A program made the position numbers and the translations under genes. This document shows positions 13,804-22,794 of a DNA stretch of 64,000 nt, piece after piece. Under the pieces are notes generated by a model that was not told where the DNA came from, made no database searches, and was given only the letters and a program-made list of their open reading frames with translations. Source of the stretch: Comamonas composti DSM 21721 (lineage in GTDB: Bacteria; Pseudomonadota; Gammaproteobacteria; Burkholderiales; Burkholderiaceae_C); contig NZ_AUCQ01000001.1 in assembly GCF_000429845.1 (NCBI RefSeq), positions 222,647-286,646 of the forward strand, given 5' to 3'. How positions within the stretch are numbered: the first letter of the stretch is position 1; each line of letters opens with the position of its first letter.

Positions 13804-14787
13804 TTATTTCTCCACCAGATCCAGGCGCTTGATCAGCGGCGCCCAGCGCTGCAGCTCTTCCTGCATGTACTGGGCAAAGGCCTTGGAGCTTTGCGGCGCG
13901 GCCTCCATGTACATGGTCTTGAGACGCTGATCCACCTGCGGGGATTTGAGCGCCTGCACCAGCGCCGCATGCAGCCGGGCCTGAACGTCGGCAGGCAGGC
14001 CGACCGGGGCGATGAAGCCGATCCAGCCCGAACCCTCGACGCCGGGGTAGCCGAGCTCGGCCGCCGTCGGCAGATCGGGCAGAAAACTCAGGCGCTTGGC
14101 CGAGACCGCCGCGATCGGGCGCAGCCTGCCATCCTGGATCATGGGCATGACGGCCACCGGCGGCAGGGCCGCGAAATTGGTATCGCCGCTGACCAGCGAG
14201 GTCACGGCCGCCGGCGAGGACTGATAAGGCACATGCAAGGCCTTGCCGCCCACGCGGTCCAGCAGCAGCTCCACGGCCAGGTGGGACACCGTGCCCGCAC
14301 CCGTGGTCGGGTAATTGAGCTTGGCATCCGGCCGCTTGGCGGCGGCCACCAGATCGGCCAGCGACTTGATGGGCGACGAGGCCGGCACCACCAGCACGTT
14401 GTACTGGTGCACGGCCAGGGTCAGCGGCGTCAGGTCTTCGAAGGGGTTGTAGGGCAGGTTCTTGGCGATCACGTGGTTGTTCACCAGCGGCCCCGTGAAC
14501 GACACGCCAAAGGTATAGCCATCGGCTGCCGCCTTGGCCACCAGGTTCGTGCCCAGGTTGCCGCTGGCACCCGGGCGGTTCTGCACCACGATGGTCTGCT
14601 GCAGCAGCCGGCCGGCCTCCTCGGCGATCACGCGCGCCATGGTGTCCGGACTCGACCCCGCGCCGGACGGCACCAGCAAGGTGATGGGCTGCTTGGCAGG
14701 CCAGGCCGCACCCGGTGCAGCAAACGACAGCGGCATCAACGCTGCAGAAACAACCGCTGCCAAGGCCAGCCGCGCTATCTTCTTCAT
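13804..14787 (-). CDS. Bug-family periplasmic solute-binding protein (TctC-like)
   Basis: Bug proteins bind carboxylates or related small molecules in the periplasm, usually for TctAB membrane partners. The 327-residue product has a signal peptide (MKKIARLALAAVVSAALMPLSFA) and the Bug motifs WPAKQPITLLVPSGAGSSPDTMAR and VVQNRPGASGNLGTN. The ATG at 14787 is preceded by GGGAGA at a good distance. No TctA/TctB partner is adjacent, which is common for the many orphan Bug genes of Burkholderiales. It lies 121 nt after (upstream, on this strand, of) the acyl-CoA dehydrogenase, so co-transcription with it is possible. Confidence 0.9.
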   Translation of the reverse strand: MKKIARLALAAVVSAALMPLSFAAPGAAWPAKQPITLLVPSGAGSSPDTMARVIAEEAGRLLQQTIVVQNRPGASGNLGTNLVAKAAADGYTFGVSFTGPLVNNHVIAKNLPYNPFEDLTPLTLAVHQYNVLVVPASSPIKSLADLVAAAKRPDAKLNYPTTGAGTVSHLAVELLLDRVGGKALHVPYQSSPAAVTSLVSGDTNFAALPPVAVMPMIQDGRLRPIAAVSAKRLSFLPDLPTAAELGYPGVEGSGWIGFIAPVGLPADVQARLHAALVQALKSPQVDQRLKTMYMEAAPQSSKAFAQYMQEELQRWAPLIKRLDLVEK

Positions 14788-15139
14788 CAAAAGTCTCCCA
14801 ACACTCTGGTCACGATATGTAAATTTCGATTCTAGCCTGCGTGCAAACCCCCTTCAGAGCATGGATTCGCAATATTCCTGCGTCATTCCGGGATTGAGAG
14901 CACCCCTGACAAGCCCGCGAATGGGCATGCAGGCAGCGGCAGTGCCTGATTTCTGTTACTTTTGCGCCCGGCCCGGAGCCTGGCGAAAGACAGGCCATCA
15001 CCGGGCCGTGGCGGACTGCAGGGTGCAGCCCGCACAGGAAAGAACGACTGGAGCAAATGCGGCCGAGGCCGGACAGCCCTGCGAGGCCAGTCCCGCCCCC
15101 TTGTTTGCCCAGGCCACAGAAAGAAAAGTGAACGTCGGG
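14788..15139. other. 352-nt divergent intergenic region
   Basis: This region separates the Bug gene (minus) from the isochorismate synthase (plus) and must hold both promoters. The first 60 nt next to the Bug gene are AT-richer. Small stems such as GCCTG/CAGGC and CTGCA/TGCAG are present. I could not recognise a Fur box or a known riboswitch. Confidence 0.5.
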
Positions 15140-16342
15140 ATGACAATGCAGATGAGTGACCAGCAAAGCGCGGCCAACAGCGCCAGCGCAGCAGGCGGCA
15201 ATGAGTGGATGGTGGAAGGCATGAGCAATGGCGAGATCTTCTTTGCCTCGCCCAGCCTGCAGCAGCGCTCCTACGGAACAGCCGGCGCCGTGCGCATGCA
15301 CGAAGCTGTGAGCGCCGCCAGCGTGCAGCGCATGTTTGCCAAGGCACGCAGCCAGGGCCAGGAAGACGCCGTGATGTTCGGCCTCATCCCGTTCGACACA
15401 CGCCGGCCCGCAAGCCTGACCATTCCCGCACGGCTGGTCCAGGCGGCCATCCCCGAAAACCAGGCCCAGAGCGCATCCACCCACCGCCCTGCCGTGCAGG
15501 CCCGCCAGCCCGTGCCAGCCCCCGAGGTCTATGGCGACATGGTGCGCAAGGCCCTGGACCTGTATGCCGAAGGCGGTGTCAGCAAGATCGTGCTCTCGCG
15601 CGCCATGGATGTGGAGCTCGACGCCCCCATCGACTACGCCACCGTGCTGCAGGACCTGCTGCGCCGCAACCGCCACGGCTATACCTTTGCCATACCCGCC
15701 TGGTCCGGCGAGGATGACCCAAGCCCGCCAGCCATCATGCTGGGCGCCAGCCCCGAGCTGCTGGTGCGACGCGAAGGCGACCGCGTCTTCATCAACCCTC
15801 TGGCCGGCTCCATTCCGCGCCATGCCGATCCCGCCATCGATCAGGCCCGGCGCGAAGGCCTGCAGGTCTCGGAAAAAGACCTGCGCGAGCACAGCTATGT
15901 GGTCAGCGACATCGTGCGCATACTGCGCGAGCATTGCGAGGATCTCGAAGTGCCCGACGGCCCGAGCGTGATCGGCACCGATGCGCTGTGGCATCTGTCG
16001 ACCTTCATCACGGGACGCATCAGGCACCTCGAGATGTCGGCGCTGGAGCTGTCCTGCGCCCTGCACCCCACGCCGGCCATCTGCGGCTTTCCCACGGCCA
16101 CGGCCTTTGGCCATATCCAGGAGCTGGAGCCCTTCGATCGCGAATACTTCGCCGGCCTCGTGGGCTGGCAGCGCGAGAACGGCGACGGCGAATGGGCGCT
16201 GACGCTGCGCTGCGCCAAATACGACGGCGATCGCCGCCTGCGCCTTTATGCGGGCGCGGGCACGGTGGCAGGGTCGGATCCGGACAGCGAAATCCGCGAA
16301 ACCGCAACCAAGATGGAAACCTTTATGCGGGCCATTGCCTGA
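15140..16342 (+). CDS. Isochorismate synthase (EntC/DhbC family)
   Basis: This Mg-dependent chorismate-utilising enzyme makes isochorismate, the precursor of catecholate siderophores, salicylate or menaquinone. The 400-residue product has the family motifs GGVSKIVLSRAMDVELD, NPLAGSIPRH, ELSCALHPTPAICGFPTATA and PFDREYFAGLVGW, the last two holding the catalytic and Mg-binding acids. Three in-frame ATGs are clustered at 15140, 15146 and 15152; the first is given and the choice is uncertain. No entA, entB, entE, salicylate synthase, NRPS or men genes lie nearby, so the fate of isochorismate is not visible. The next gene is a hydrolase 125 nt downstream. Confidence 0.9.
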   Translation: MTMQMSDQQSAANSASAAGGNEWMVEGMSNGEIFFASPSLQQRSYGTAGAVRMHEAVSAASVQRMFAKARSQGQEDAVMFGLIPFDTRRPASLTIPARLVQAAIPENQAQSASTHRPAVQARQPVPAPEVYGDMVRKALDLYAEGGVSKIVLSRAMDVELDAPIDYATVLQDLLRRNRHGYTFAIPAWSGEDDPSPPAIMLGASPELLVRREGDRVFINPLAGSIPRHADPAIDQARREGLQVSEKDLREHSYVVSDIVRILREHCEDLEVPDGPSVIGTDALWHLSTFITGRIRHLEMSALELSCALHPTPAICGFPTATAFGHIQELEPFDREYFAGLVGWQRENGDGEWALTLRCAKYDGDRRLRLYAGAGTVAGSDPDSEIRETATKMETFMRAIA

Positions 16343-16467
16343 AAGCCTGAACACGTTGCGGGGCTGCCCCCTGCCACGCCGCCTTCATGTCCCCCATGCG
16401 ACTGCAGCACCCCACGCATGGGATCGAGCATGTGCACTCCATTGCACAGATAACAGGAGACAGCACC

Positions 16468-17259
16468 ATGCCAGTGGCACATGTGAACGGACAAGCTCTG
16501 CACTACGAAGACACGGGCGGCGACGGCCCGGTCATCGTTTTCTCCCACGGCCTGCTCATGGACGGCAGCATGTTCGCGCCCCAGGTGCAGGCGCTGCGCA
16601 GCCACTGGCGCTGCATCACCTGGGACGAGCGCGGCCATGGAAAGACGGCCACAGGCCATTGCGCGCCCTTCAGCTACTACGACTCGGCCGACGATGTGGT
16701 GGCACTGCTCGCCCACCTGGGCGTGCAGCGGGCCGTGTTTGCCGGCATGTCCCAGGGCGGCTATCTATCGCTGCGCGCCGCACTGCGCCACCCACAGGCC
16801 GTGCGCGCGCTGGTGCTGATCGACACGCAGGCCCTGCCCGAAGATCCGGCCCAGATGGCCGGCCATCAGCTCATCGTGCAGGAATGGATGGAGAGCGGCC
16901 TCAGCGACGAGCGAGCGCACACCATTGAGCACATCATCCTCGGCCAGGGATGGGAAGGCGCTGCCGCATGGCGCGCCAAATGGAAGAGCATGCAGCCGGG
17001 CGACCTGCTGGCCTGCTTCACCACACTCGGCACGCGCGACGACATCAGCGCCGACATCGCAGGCATCAAGGTTCCCGCCCTGGTCCTTCATGGCGACCAG
17101 GACCAGGCCATAGACCTGCCCCGCGCCCAGGCCATGGCCCGAACACTGCCCCAGGCGCAGATGGTGACCATACCCGGCGCAGGCCATGCGGCCAACCTCA
17201 CGCACCCGGAGCCCGTGAACGCTGCCCTGCGGCAGTTTCTTGCGCAACTGCCGGATTGA
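16468..17259 (+). CDS. Alpha/beta hydrolase
   Basis: The 263-residue product has a normal alpha/beta hydrolase fold: oxyanion loop SHGLLMDGS, nucleophile elbow GMSQGG (Ser95), acid in LHGDQDQAI and His in GAGHAAN. It is about the size of bacterial esterases and 3-oxoadipate enol-lactonase-like proteins, but the substrate is not determined. An upstream in-frame ATG exists (16387), but the ATG at 16468 is preceded by ACAGGAGA and fits the family start. It follows isochorismate synthase on the same strand and may be co-transcribed. Its 3' end faces the desaturase, with a hairpin between. Confidence 0.88.
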   Translation: MPVAHVNGQALHYEDTGGDGPVIVFSHGLLMDGSMFAPQVQALRSHWRCITWDERGHGKTATGHCAPFSYYDSADDVVALLAHLGVQRAVFAGMSQGGYLSLRAALRHPQAVRALVLIDTQALPEDPAQMAGHQLIVQEWMESGLSDERAHTIEHIILGQGWEGAAAWRAKWKSMQPGDLLACFTTLGTRDDISADIAGIKVPALVLHGDQDQAIDLPRAQAMARTLPQAQMVTIPGAGHAANLTHPEPVNAALRQFLAQLPD

Positions 17260-17284
17260 CGATCTGCCTGCAACGACCTGCGAT

Positions 17285-17316
17285 CGCTTGCAGGGCCGCG
17301 CTGCGCCCTGCAAGCG
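17285..17316. terminator. Bidirectional hairpin between convergent hydrolase and desaturase
   Basis: A perfect 12-bp stem (17285-17296 with 17305-17316) with an 8-nt loop sits between two converging genes. There is no clear T run on either side, so its terminator role is inferred from position. Confidence 0.5.
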
Positions 17317-17340
17317 CTACTCGACCAGGCAAGTACGACC

Positions 17341-18311
17341 TCATCTTCGCGATCTCGGAACAGGGCAGTTGCCAGGTCTTTTCCCACCAGTGCCCAAACT
17401 GGCCCGCGATGTCAGCGGCCGCAGGTTTTTTCGTGGCGAAAGATCGCCCGGCAAGACAATGTCCCAGGCCAACCCAAGACGGTGCAAGGCGTTCAGCACC
17501 CACCACCCCGGATCAGGCTGATCGTCATAGATGCCCAGGATCGCCGAGCCTGGAAACGCATGATGGTTGTTGTGCCAGGACTCGCCCATGGTGATGTAGG
17601 ACATCCACTTCACATTCCGCCCCTGGACCACCGCAGCGACGACCTCATGCTCCATGGCGCCCCGGTTGTGTGCGAAATAGCCAATCAGCCAATGCCCAAC
17701 CACAGAGACGAGCACACGCACCGAAATACCCCATATCACCCATGGCCACCCGCCCAAGGCCGCAAGCACGACGGCCAGGGGAAGTTGCTGAAGCATCCAT
17801 GTCCGCTCCATGAAAAGCAGCACCCGATCATGGAGCAAGCCGGGCTCCAGGCGAAACACGGGCGGATGCTCCAAGCGCAGCTCACAGTGCAACTGCCACC
17901 AGCCGTCAACCCACAGCCCCCGCCCATGGCGCAGGTAAGAGTGGCAGTCCGGTTGACGCTGCGCCCAGTCTCGCAGGTCGTGCGTTCGCACCATTCCCAA
18001 GGGGCCAGCCATGCCAACCAAGACCCCCAGGTGAATCAAGAAATACTCAAGCCATTTAGGACATGCATAGCTGTTGTGAATGAGCTTCCTATGCATTCCA
18101 GGGAGTGTCCGAGGCAAAGCGTAAGGGCCGTTGTAACCAGAAACACTGCGACCACATCAACGGAGACTGTCAGCACGCCCCCAACGCTTGCCACTGCGAA
18201 GTGAGCCAGCAACCACAGTGACTTCACAGGCGACCAATGAACCCGCCCCTTGACCGGATTCGTCTTTGAATTCACCGCCCGAATGCGGGCCAGTTCCGTC
18301 TTCGTCTGCAT
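17341..18311 (-). pseudogene. Fatty-acid desaturase disrupted by a one-base frameshift
   Basis: The gene would encode a membrane di-iron acyl desaturase. The 5' part (ATG at 18311) reads MQTKTELARIRAVNSKTNP, a membrane segment, then TALTLCLGHSL, and then goes out of frame. The following frame continues the family sequence as GMHRKLIHNSYACPKWLEY. It carries GHWLIGYFAHNRG and the histidine box GESWHNNHHAFPG. Adding one G in the CTGGAATG at 18094-18101 would restore a single frame of about 323 residues. First histidine box HRKLIH lies exactly after the break. Either the gene is inactivated by a one-base loss in a G run or the base call is wrong. It is monocistronic and converges with the hydrolase. 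Confidence 0.8.
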
Positions 18312-18730
18312 GGCGCTCCCTGGATACGACAACGCACGGGCCGGCTGAGTGCATGCCACACGCAAAATCCATGAAATCGGTTGATCGCAGCAAGAGGCCT
18401 GGCCAGGGCTTTCACTGGAAGCCGGCATATGAGCCCGCCTGCGACCGCAACTCAAAGGGCAGGAACTACGACTGCGGCGCAGCTTAGCAATAGAACATGC
18501 GCTACACCATGCTTCATCGCCCCGGCTCACGGTCTTTAACCTTCGAGCAAAATCAGCCTCAAGCGCTTGACCAACAAGCGCCACAAGCTATCGAATAAGG
18601 AGCAACCAGCCATTTATGTGGCCACAGGCGCAGCGGCCGCCCGGGCCTCACAAACCTTTGAGCTCAGCACTCGATATGTTCTGGCTCGGGCGCCGGCAAA
18701 GCATGCACAAGTAGTTACAATCGCGCGTCC
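18312..18730. other. Intergenic region upstream of the desaturase and of the riboswitch
   Basis: About 420 nt between the desaturase start and the cobalamin riboswitch. It must contain the divergent promoters. Small open frames on both strands show no family resemblance. I see no strong -10/-35 pair. Confidence 0.5.
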
Positions 18731-18943
18731 TCAGGTGCTGGCTGATTGATATGGATCAGCAGTTAAACGGGAAACAGGTACGTGACGACCTCACAAAGCC
18801 TGTGCTGCTCCCGCAACGGTCAACAGACATGCAAGACACGCGCTTTCGGCCCGGGGCCGGAGCAACCACTGCGCAAGCGGGAAGGTGTGTCAAGCCTCTG
18901 GCGCACGGCGCCGGAAATCTGTAAGCCCGGATACCGGCCTGCG
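18731..18943 (+). promoter_or_regulatory. Cobalamin (B12) riboswitch
   Basis: The conserved AdoCbl-riboswitch blocks appear in order: AGGTGCTGG at the start, TTAAACGGGAAACAGGT (18762-18778), GTGCTGCTCCCGCAACGGT (18802-18820), CCACTGCGCAAGCGGGAAGGTG (18866-18887), and the B12 box AAGCCCGGATACCGGCCT (18923-18940). The outer CAGG/CCTG pairing closes the element. It ends about 130 nt before the PepSY gene. By analogy with other B12 riboswitches, ligand binding should lower expression of the downstream uptake operon, probably by hiding the ribosome-binding site or by termination. Confidence 0.93.
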
Positions 18944-19074
18944 AACACTCCACGAAGGTTCAGCGGGAAGGCTGGGTCTGGCGGGGCTGCGCAGCGCGTG
19001 CCCGGCAGGCTTTGCGCCCTCTGTTTGTACAAACGGTCTCGGGTTGCAGGCCATTATTGGAAACTGGGTATTGC

Positions 19075-20643
19075 ATGGCGCGCACGCATGGCGTGGTATC
19101 GCCCATGGTCTGGGTCTACGCGGCCCACCGATGGGCTGGAGCAGTGGCCGGCTGGCTGCTGCTCGTCATCTGCCTGACCGGCACCCTGGTCGTCTACAAG
19201 CATGCGATCAAGGCCTGGGCCAACCCCACCCTGGTCAGCCACCCCGCAAGCCTGCCCGGCCTGTCACCCGATCAAGCCCTCGCGCATTTCCAGCAGCACT
19301 ATCCCGGAGCGACTCCCAGGCTTCTGGCATTTCCTGCCGACGCCTACTCCATCCACAGTTACTCGTTCAGTCTTCCCGGACAAGGCCTGGCCTCGGGCCG
19401 GGCCTGGCTGAACCCGCATACCGGCGAGGTGCATGCAGGCCTGCCCTCGGACTTTGCCGATTTCGTGCAGCGCCTGCATGCAGGCCTGTGGATGGGAGGC
19501 GTCGGACGCTGGATCGTGGGTGCACTCGGCCTGCTGATGCTGATCTCGCTGCTCTCCGGCCTCATCTTTCACTGGCGGCGCCTGGGCCGCGATCTCTTCA
19601 AGCTGCGCCTGCGTGCAAGCCCGCGCAAGGCCTGGGCCGACCTGCACAAGGCCGGGGCGGTGTGGCTGCTCTGGTTTCATTTGCTGATTGCGCTCACCGG
19701 GGCCTGGCTGGGGCTGGAGTCCTTGTTCGGGCTGCGCAACCCGCCTCCCAGGACGCTGATGCCCGGCACTTTGCAGGCCCTGGCACAACCACTGCCACCG
19801 AGCGCTTTTCTGGAGCAGGCCCGGGCGAGCTTTGCGCAATTGCGGCCCACGCACATGAACTTTTCCGCCTATGGACAAGCCGCATCCTCGGTGCGCGTGC
19901 AAGGCGACCTGCCGGGCCTGGCGCTGGTGCAGCGCGGGCAAAGCATGGTCGTGATGCAGGCCGAGGACGCACTCGCCATCGATGTCGTCGACCGGCGCGA
20001 GCAAGGCCTGGGCGCCCGGCTTCTGGCCATGATGCGGCCGCTGCACTACGGCTACTTTGGCGGCAAATGGATGCTGCTGGCCTATTTCCTCATGGGTGCT
20101 GTCTGTAGCGCCCTGGTTTTCTCGGGCCTCGCGGTCTGGAGCTTTCGCAAGGCCGATGCGCAAGCCAGGCGCACGCCCGCCCAAACCGCAGCGCCCTGGA
20201 TGGCGCGTGTCAACGCCGGCATGAGCCTGGGCCTTTTCATCACCCTGCTGCTGTCCGCACACGCCAGCCAGTTGCGCTGGACCGCCTGGGGCAGCGCTTT
20301 GCCGCACGGCCTCGACTGGCTGCGCTTCGTGGGTTCGCACGATCTGCTGGGGAGCGCCCCTGTGGCGGTGGAGCTGATCGCCTTTCTGCTGATCTGGGGT
20401 CTTGTGGCGCTGTGCCTGAGCCTGGACAAGTCCACACGCCGGGCCTGGTCCGCAGGCTGGGCCCTCACGGCCCTGCTCCTGCTGGCCCTGCCCCTGACTT
20501 CGGCGGCCGCCAGCGGCGGCTTTGCGCCGGACTGGCAGCGCGGGCAGCAGCAGGCCCGGTGGATCGCCCTGTCCTGCTGGGCACTGGCCGCAACCTGCTT
20601 CATGGCTGCCTGGCAGCAGCACAAAAAACGCAACTTCCATTAA
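19075..20643 (+). CDS. PepSY-associated TM protein (PiuB-like)
   Basis: The 522-residue inner-membrane protein belongs to the PepSY-TM group (COG3182), found with many TonB-dependent receptors and in some cases proposed to reduce or help release metal chelates. It begins MARTHGVVSPMVWVYAAHRWAG, with a first TM helix (VAGWLLLVICLTGTLVVYKH), periplasmic PepSY-like portions and further helices around WLLWFHLLIALTGAW, YFLMGAVCSALVF and ELIAFLLIWGLVALCLSL. Conserved HRW, HxGLW-like (RLHAGLWMGG) and LHYGYFGG histidines could bind heme. The ATG at 19075 lies behind a GGAAACTGGG stretch. It is the first gene after the B12 riboswitch and 16 nt before the TonB receptor. Confidence 0.85.
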   Translation: MARTHGVVSPMVWVYAAHRWAGAVAGWLLLVICLTGTLVVYKHAIKAWANPTLVSHPASLPGLSPDQALAHFQQHYPGATPRLLAFPADAYSIHSYSFSLPGQGLASGRAWLNPHTGEVHAGLPSDFADFVQRLHAGLWMGGVGRWIVGALGLLMLISLLSGLIFHWRRLGRDLFKLRLRASPRKAWADLHKAGAVWLLWFHLLIALTGAWLGLESLFGLRNPPPRTLMPGTLQALAQPLPPSAFLEQARASFAQLRPTHMNFSAYGQAASSVRVQGDLPGLALVQRGQSMVVMQAEDALAIDVVDRREQGLGARLLAMMRPLHYGYFGGKWMLLAYFLMGAVCSALVFSGLAVWSFRKADAQARRTPAQTAAPWMARVNAGMSLGLFITLLLSAHASQLRWTAWGSALPHGLDWLRFVGSHDLLGSAPVAVELIAFLLIWGLVALCLSLDKSTRRAWSAGWALTALLLLALPLTSAAASGGFAPDWQRGQQQARWIALSCWALAATCFMAAWQQHKKRNFH

Positions 20644-20659
20644 TTTCAAGGACCCATCA

Positions 20660-22747
20660 ATGAAATCTTGCCGCCACCCCCTGGCTGCGGCCGCTTTGTG
20701 GACCCTGGGCCAGACGGCCTGGGCACAGGCCCAGCCGGCAACGGATGCCCAGCCCGTCATGGAGGATGTGACGGTCCGTGCAACGGCCGATGCGATCTCC
20801 AGCAGCGTGGCCACGCGCCTACCGGCCAGCGCCATGGAAACCCCGTTCACCGTGACCTCGGTGGATGAATCGGTGATCGAACACAGCAGCGCCACCAGCC
20901 TGTCGGACGTTCTGCGCTATGCAGCCACCGTGGGCGGCACGGACAACTTCGGCAACTCGGGCGAGTTCTTCAGCTCGCGGGGCTTTCAGCTGGCGGCTGG
21001 CAGCAACTACTTTCGGGATGGCCTGCGCTACCGCAAATACGGCCAGGTCCCGCTGTACGACATTGAGCGCATAGAGTTTCTGCGCGGCCCCGCATCCGTG
21101 CTGTATGGCGCGCTGCAGCCAGGCGGCGTGGTCAACATCGTGAGCCGCAAGCCCCAGGCCAGCTTCGGAGCCTCGGCCAAGCTCAGGCTCGGCGAAAACC
21201 AGCAGCGCCAGGCCACGCTGGACATCACCGGCCCCATCAGCGACAGCGTGCGCTATCGCGTACAGGCCTTGCACGGCGAGGGCAACAGCTTTCGCGACCA
21301 GGTCTCCGGGCGCTCCAAAGGCCTGTCGGCCCAGCTTGAGGTCGATGCCGGCCGCGATACCTTGCTCACGCTGCGGGCCAGCACCTACTCGGACCGGCGC
21401 ACGGGCGACCGCGGCACCGTACTCGCAAAGCGGCCCGACGGCGAGATCGGCTTTGCCGATGTGCCGCGCTCGCGCTTTCTGGGCGAGCCCTGGGCCGAGT
21501 TCAATTTCCGCGACACGCAGATGTCCATCGGCCTGCGCCATCAGTTGAATGCGAATTGGCAGGTGCGCGCCGACCTGGTGCACTCCAAGCAGAAGGAAGA
21601 GCGCACCTATATGTGGTTCCTCGCGGACAACTCGCCCGTGGGACTCGATGGCCTGCTCAACCGCCAGGTCGGGGACTGGGATGCCAGCCTGAACGGCAAC
21701 CTCGGACGGATCGAGGCCGTAGGCAGCTTCAGGACCTGGGATCTCAGCCACCGCCTGCTCATGGGAGCCGAGTTCGAGAGGTTCACCAATCGGCGCACCA
21801 ATCTGCGCTGGGCCGCAGACCCGATCAACATCTACCAGCCCGTCTACGCGCCGACGCGCCCGGCCAACGGCAAGCAGACACTCAACTCCCTTTACGCGAA
21901 CCGCGATGACAGCCAGGGCTTTTACCTGCAGGACATGATCAAGTGGCGCGACAGCCTGACGCTGCTCGCAGGCCTGCGCTGGGACAAGGTGGACTCCAAG
22001 AATCCCGACTCCGGCAAGCCCGGAGACCATGCCAGCGGCATGACCCCGCAACTGGGCATCGTGTTCCACCCCACGCCATGGCTGTCGCCCTACCTCAGCC
22101 ACAGCCGCAGCTTCATGCCCCAGGACGGCACCGACCGCTTCGGCAACCGCTTCGACCCTCAAAAATCCAGGCAATGGGAGGCCGGCATCAAGATCGACCT
22201 GCCCGAGGCCAAGAGCTTTGTGACGGCCGCCGCCTTCAAGCTGGACAAGCAAAACCTCAAAGTCATCGATTCGGAGGATCCCTCCTACTCGCGCCTGTCG
22301 GGCCTGCAGCGCAGCAAGGGTCTGGAGCTGGCCATCCACAGCCGCCCGCTCAAGGGCCTGAACCTGGCCCTGAACTACGCCTATCTGGCCGAGGCCAAGT
22401 TCGTGATCGACAACAAGTACAGCGGCAACAGCATTCCAAATGCACCCAAGCATGCGCTGGGCCTGTTTGCCGACTACAACTTCCCCGGCGAGTGGTCGCG
22501 CTGGAGCGCCAGCGCAGGCGCCAGCCATGTGGGCGAGCGCCAGGGTACGGACAACAACAGCTTTCAGTTACCAGCCTATACGCTGGTCGATCTCGGTCTG
22601 CGCTACCGTGCCACAGACAGCCTGATCGTCTCCGCCAGCCTGCGCAACGCCCTGGACCGCCGCTACTACACCGGAGCCATCAACGCCACCACGATTGGCG
22701 TGGGCGCGCCCAGGCAGCTGTTCATGGGGCTGGAGCTGCGCCTGTAA
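20660..22747 (+). CDS. TonB-dependent outer-membrane receptor, likely for cobalamin or a cobalt chelate
   Basis: The 695-residue receptor has a signal peptide (MKSCRHPLAAAALWTLGQTAWAQA), a TonB-box-like EDVTVRATAD, a plug domain (about 55-180; IERIEFLRGPASVLYGALQPGGVVNIVSRKP shown in part) and a beta-barrel ending GLELRL. By family it resembles the ferric-siderophore type, but its position behind a B12 riboswitch and before a HupE permease argues for cobalamin or a cobalt chelate as ligand. It is not a clear BtuB, which is smaller. Start ATG 20660 follows CAAGGA at a good distance. Confidence 0.88.
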   Translation: MKSCRHPLAAAALWTLGQTAWAQAQPATDAQPVMEDVTVRATADAISSSVATRLPASAMETPFTVTSVDESVIEHSSATSLSDVLRYAATVGGTDNFGNSGEFFSSRGFQLAAGSNYFRDGLRYRKYGQVPLYDIERIEFLRGPASVLYGALQPGGVVNIVSRKPQASFGASAKLRLGENQQRQATLDITGPISDSVRYRVQALHGEGNSFRDQVSGRSKGLSAQLEVDAGRDTLLTLRASTYSDRRTGDRGTVLAKRPDGEIGFADVPRSRFLGEPWAEFNFRDTQMSIGLRHQLNANWQVRADLVHSKQKEERTYMWFLADNSPVGLDGLLNRQVGDWDASLNGNLGRIEAVGSFRTWDLSHRLLMGAEFERFTNRRTNLRWAADPINIYQPVYAPTRPANGKQTLNSLYANRDDSQGFYLQDMIKWRDSLTLLAGLRWDKVDSKNPDSGKPGDHASGMTPQLGIVFHPTPWLSPYLSHSRSFMPQDGTDRFGNRFDPQKSRQWEAGIKIDLPEAKSFVTAAAFKLDKQNLKVIDSEDPSYSRLSGLQRSKGLELAIHSRPLKGLNLALNYAYLAEAKFVIDNKYSGNSIPNAPKHALGLFADYNFPGEWSRWSASAGASHVGERQGTDNNSFQLPAYTLVDLGLRYRATDSLIVSASLRNALDRRYYTGAINATTIGVGAPRQLFMGLELRL

Positions 22748-22794
22748 TGGAGCGCCCCGGTCGCCCACCCGTTTCATCACCCCAAGGAGTCCTC

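Noticed and set aside
14820..15130. Possible thiamine or other riboswitch upstream of the isochorismate synthase
   Set aside because: Short stems are present, but the conserved blocks of known riboswitch classes are missing.
14810..16354. 514-codon minus-strand frame opposite the isochorismate synthase
   Set aside because: Antisense to a gene with clear motifs on the plus strand; no domain recognised.
20819..22528. 569-codon minus-strand frame opposite the TonB receptor
   Set aside because: Antisense shadow of a well-supported gene.
20660..22747. Calling the TonB receptor a ferric siderophore receptor
   Set aside because: Family resemblance alone suggests it, but the B12 riboswitch and the HupE gene argue for a cobalt-related ligand, so no siderophore function is claimed.
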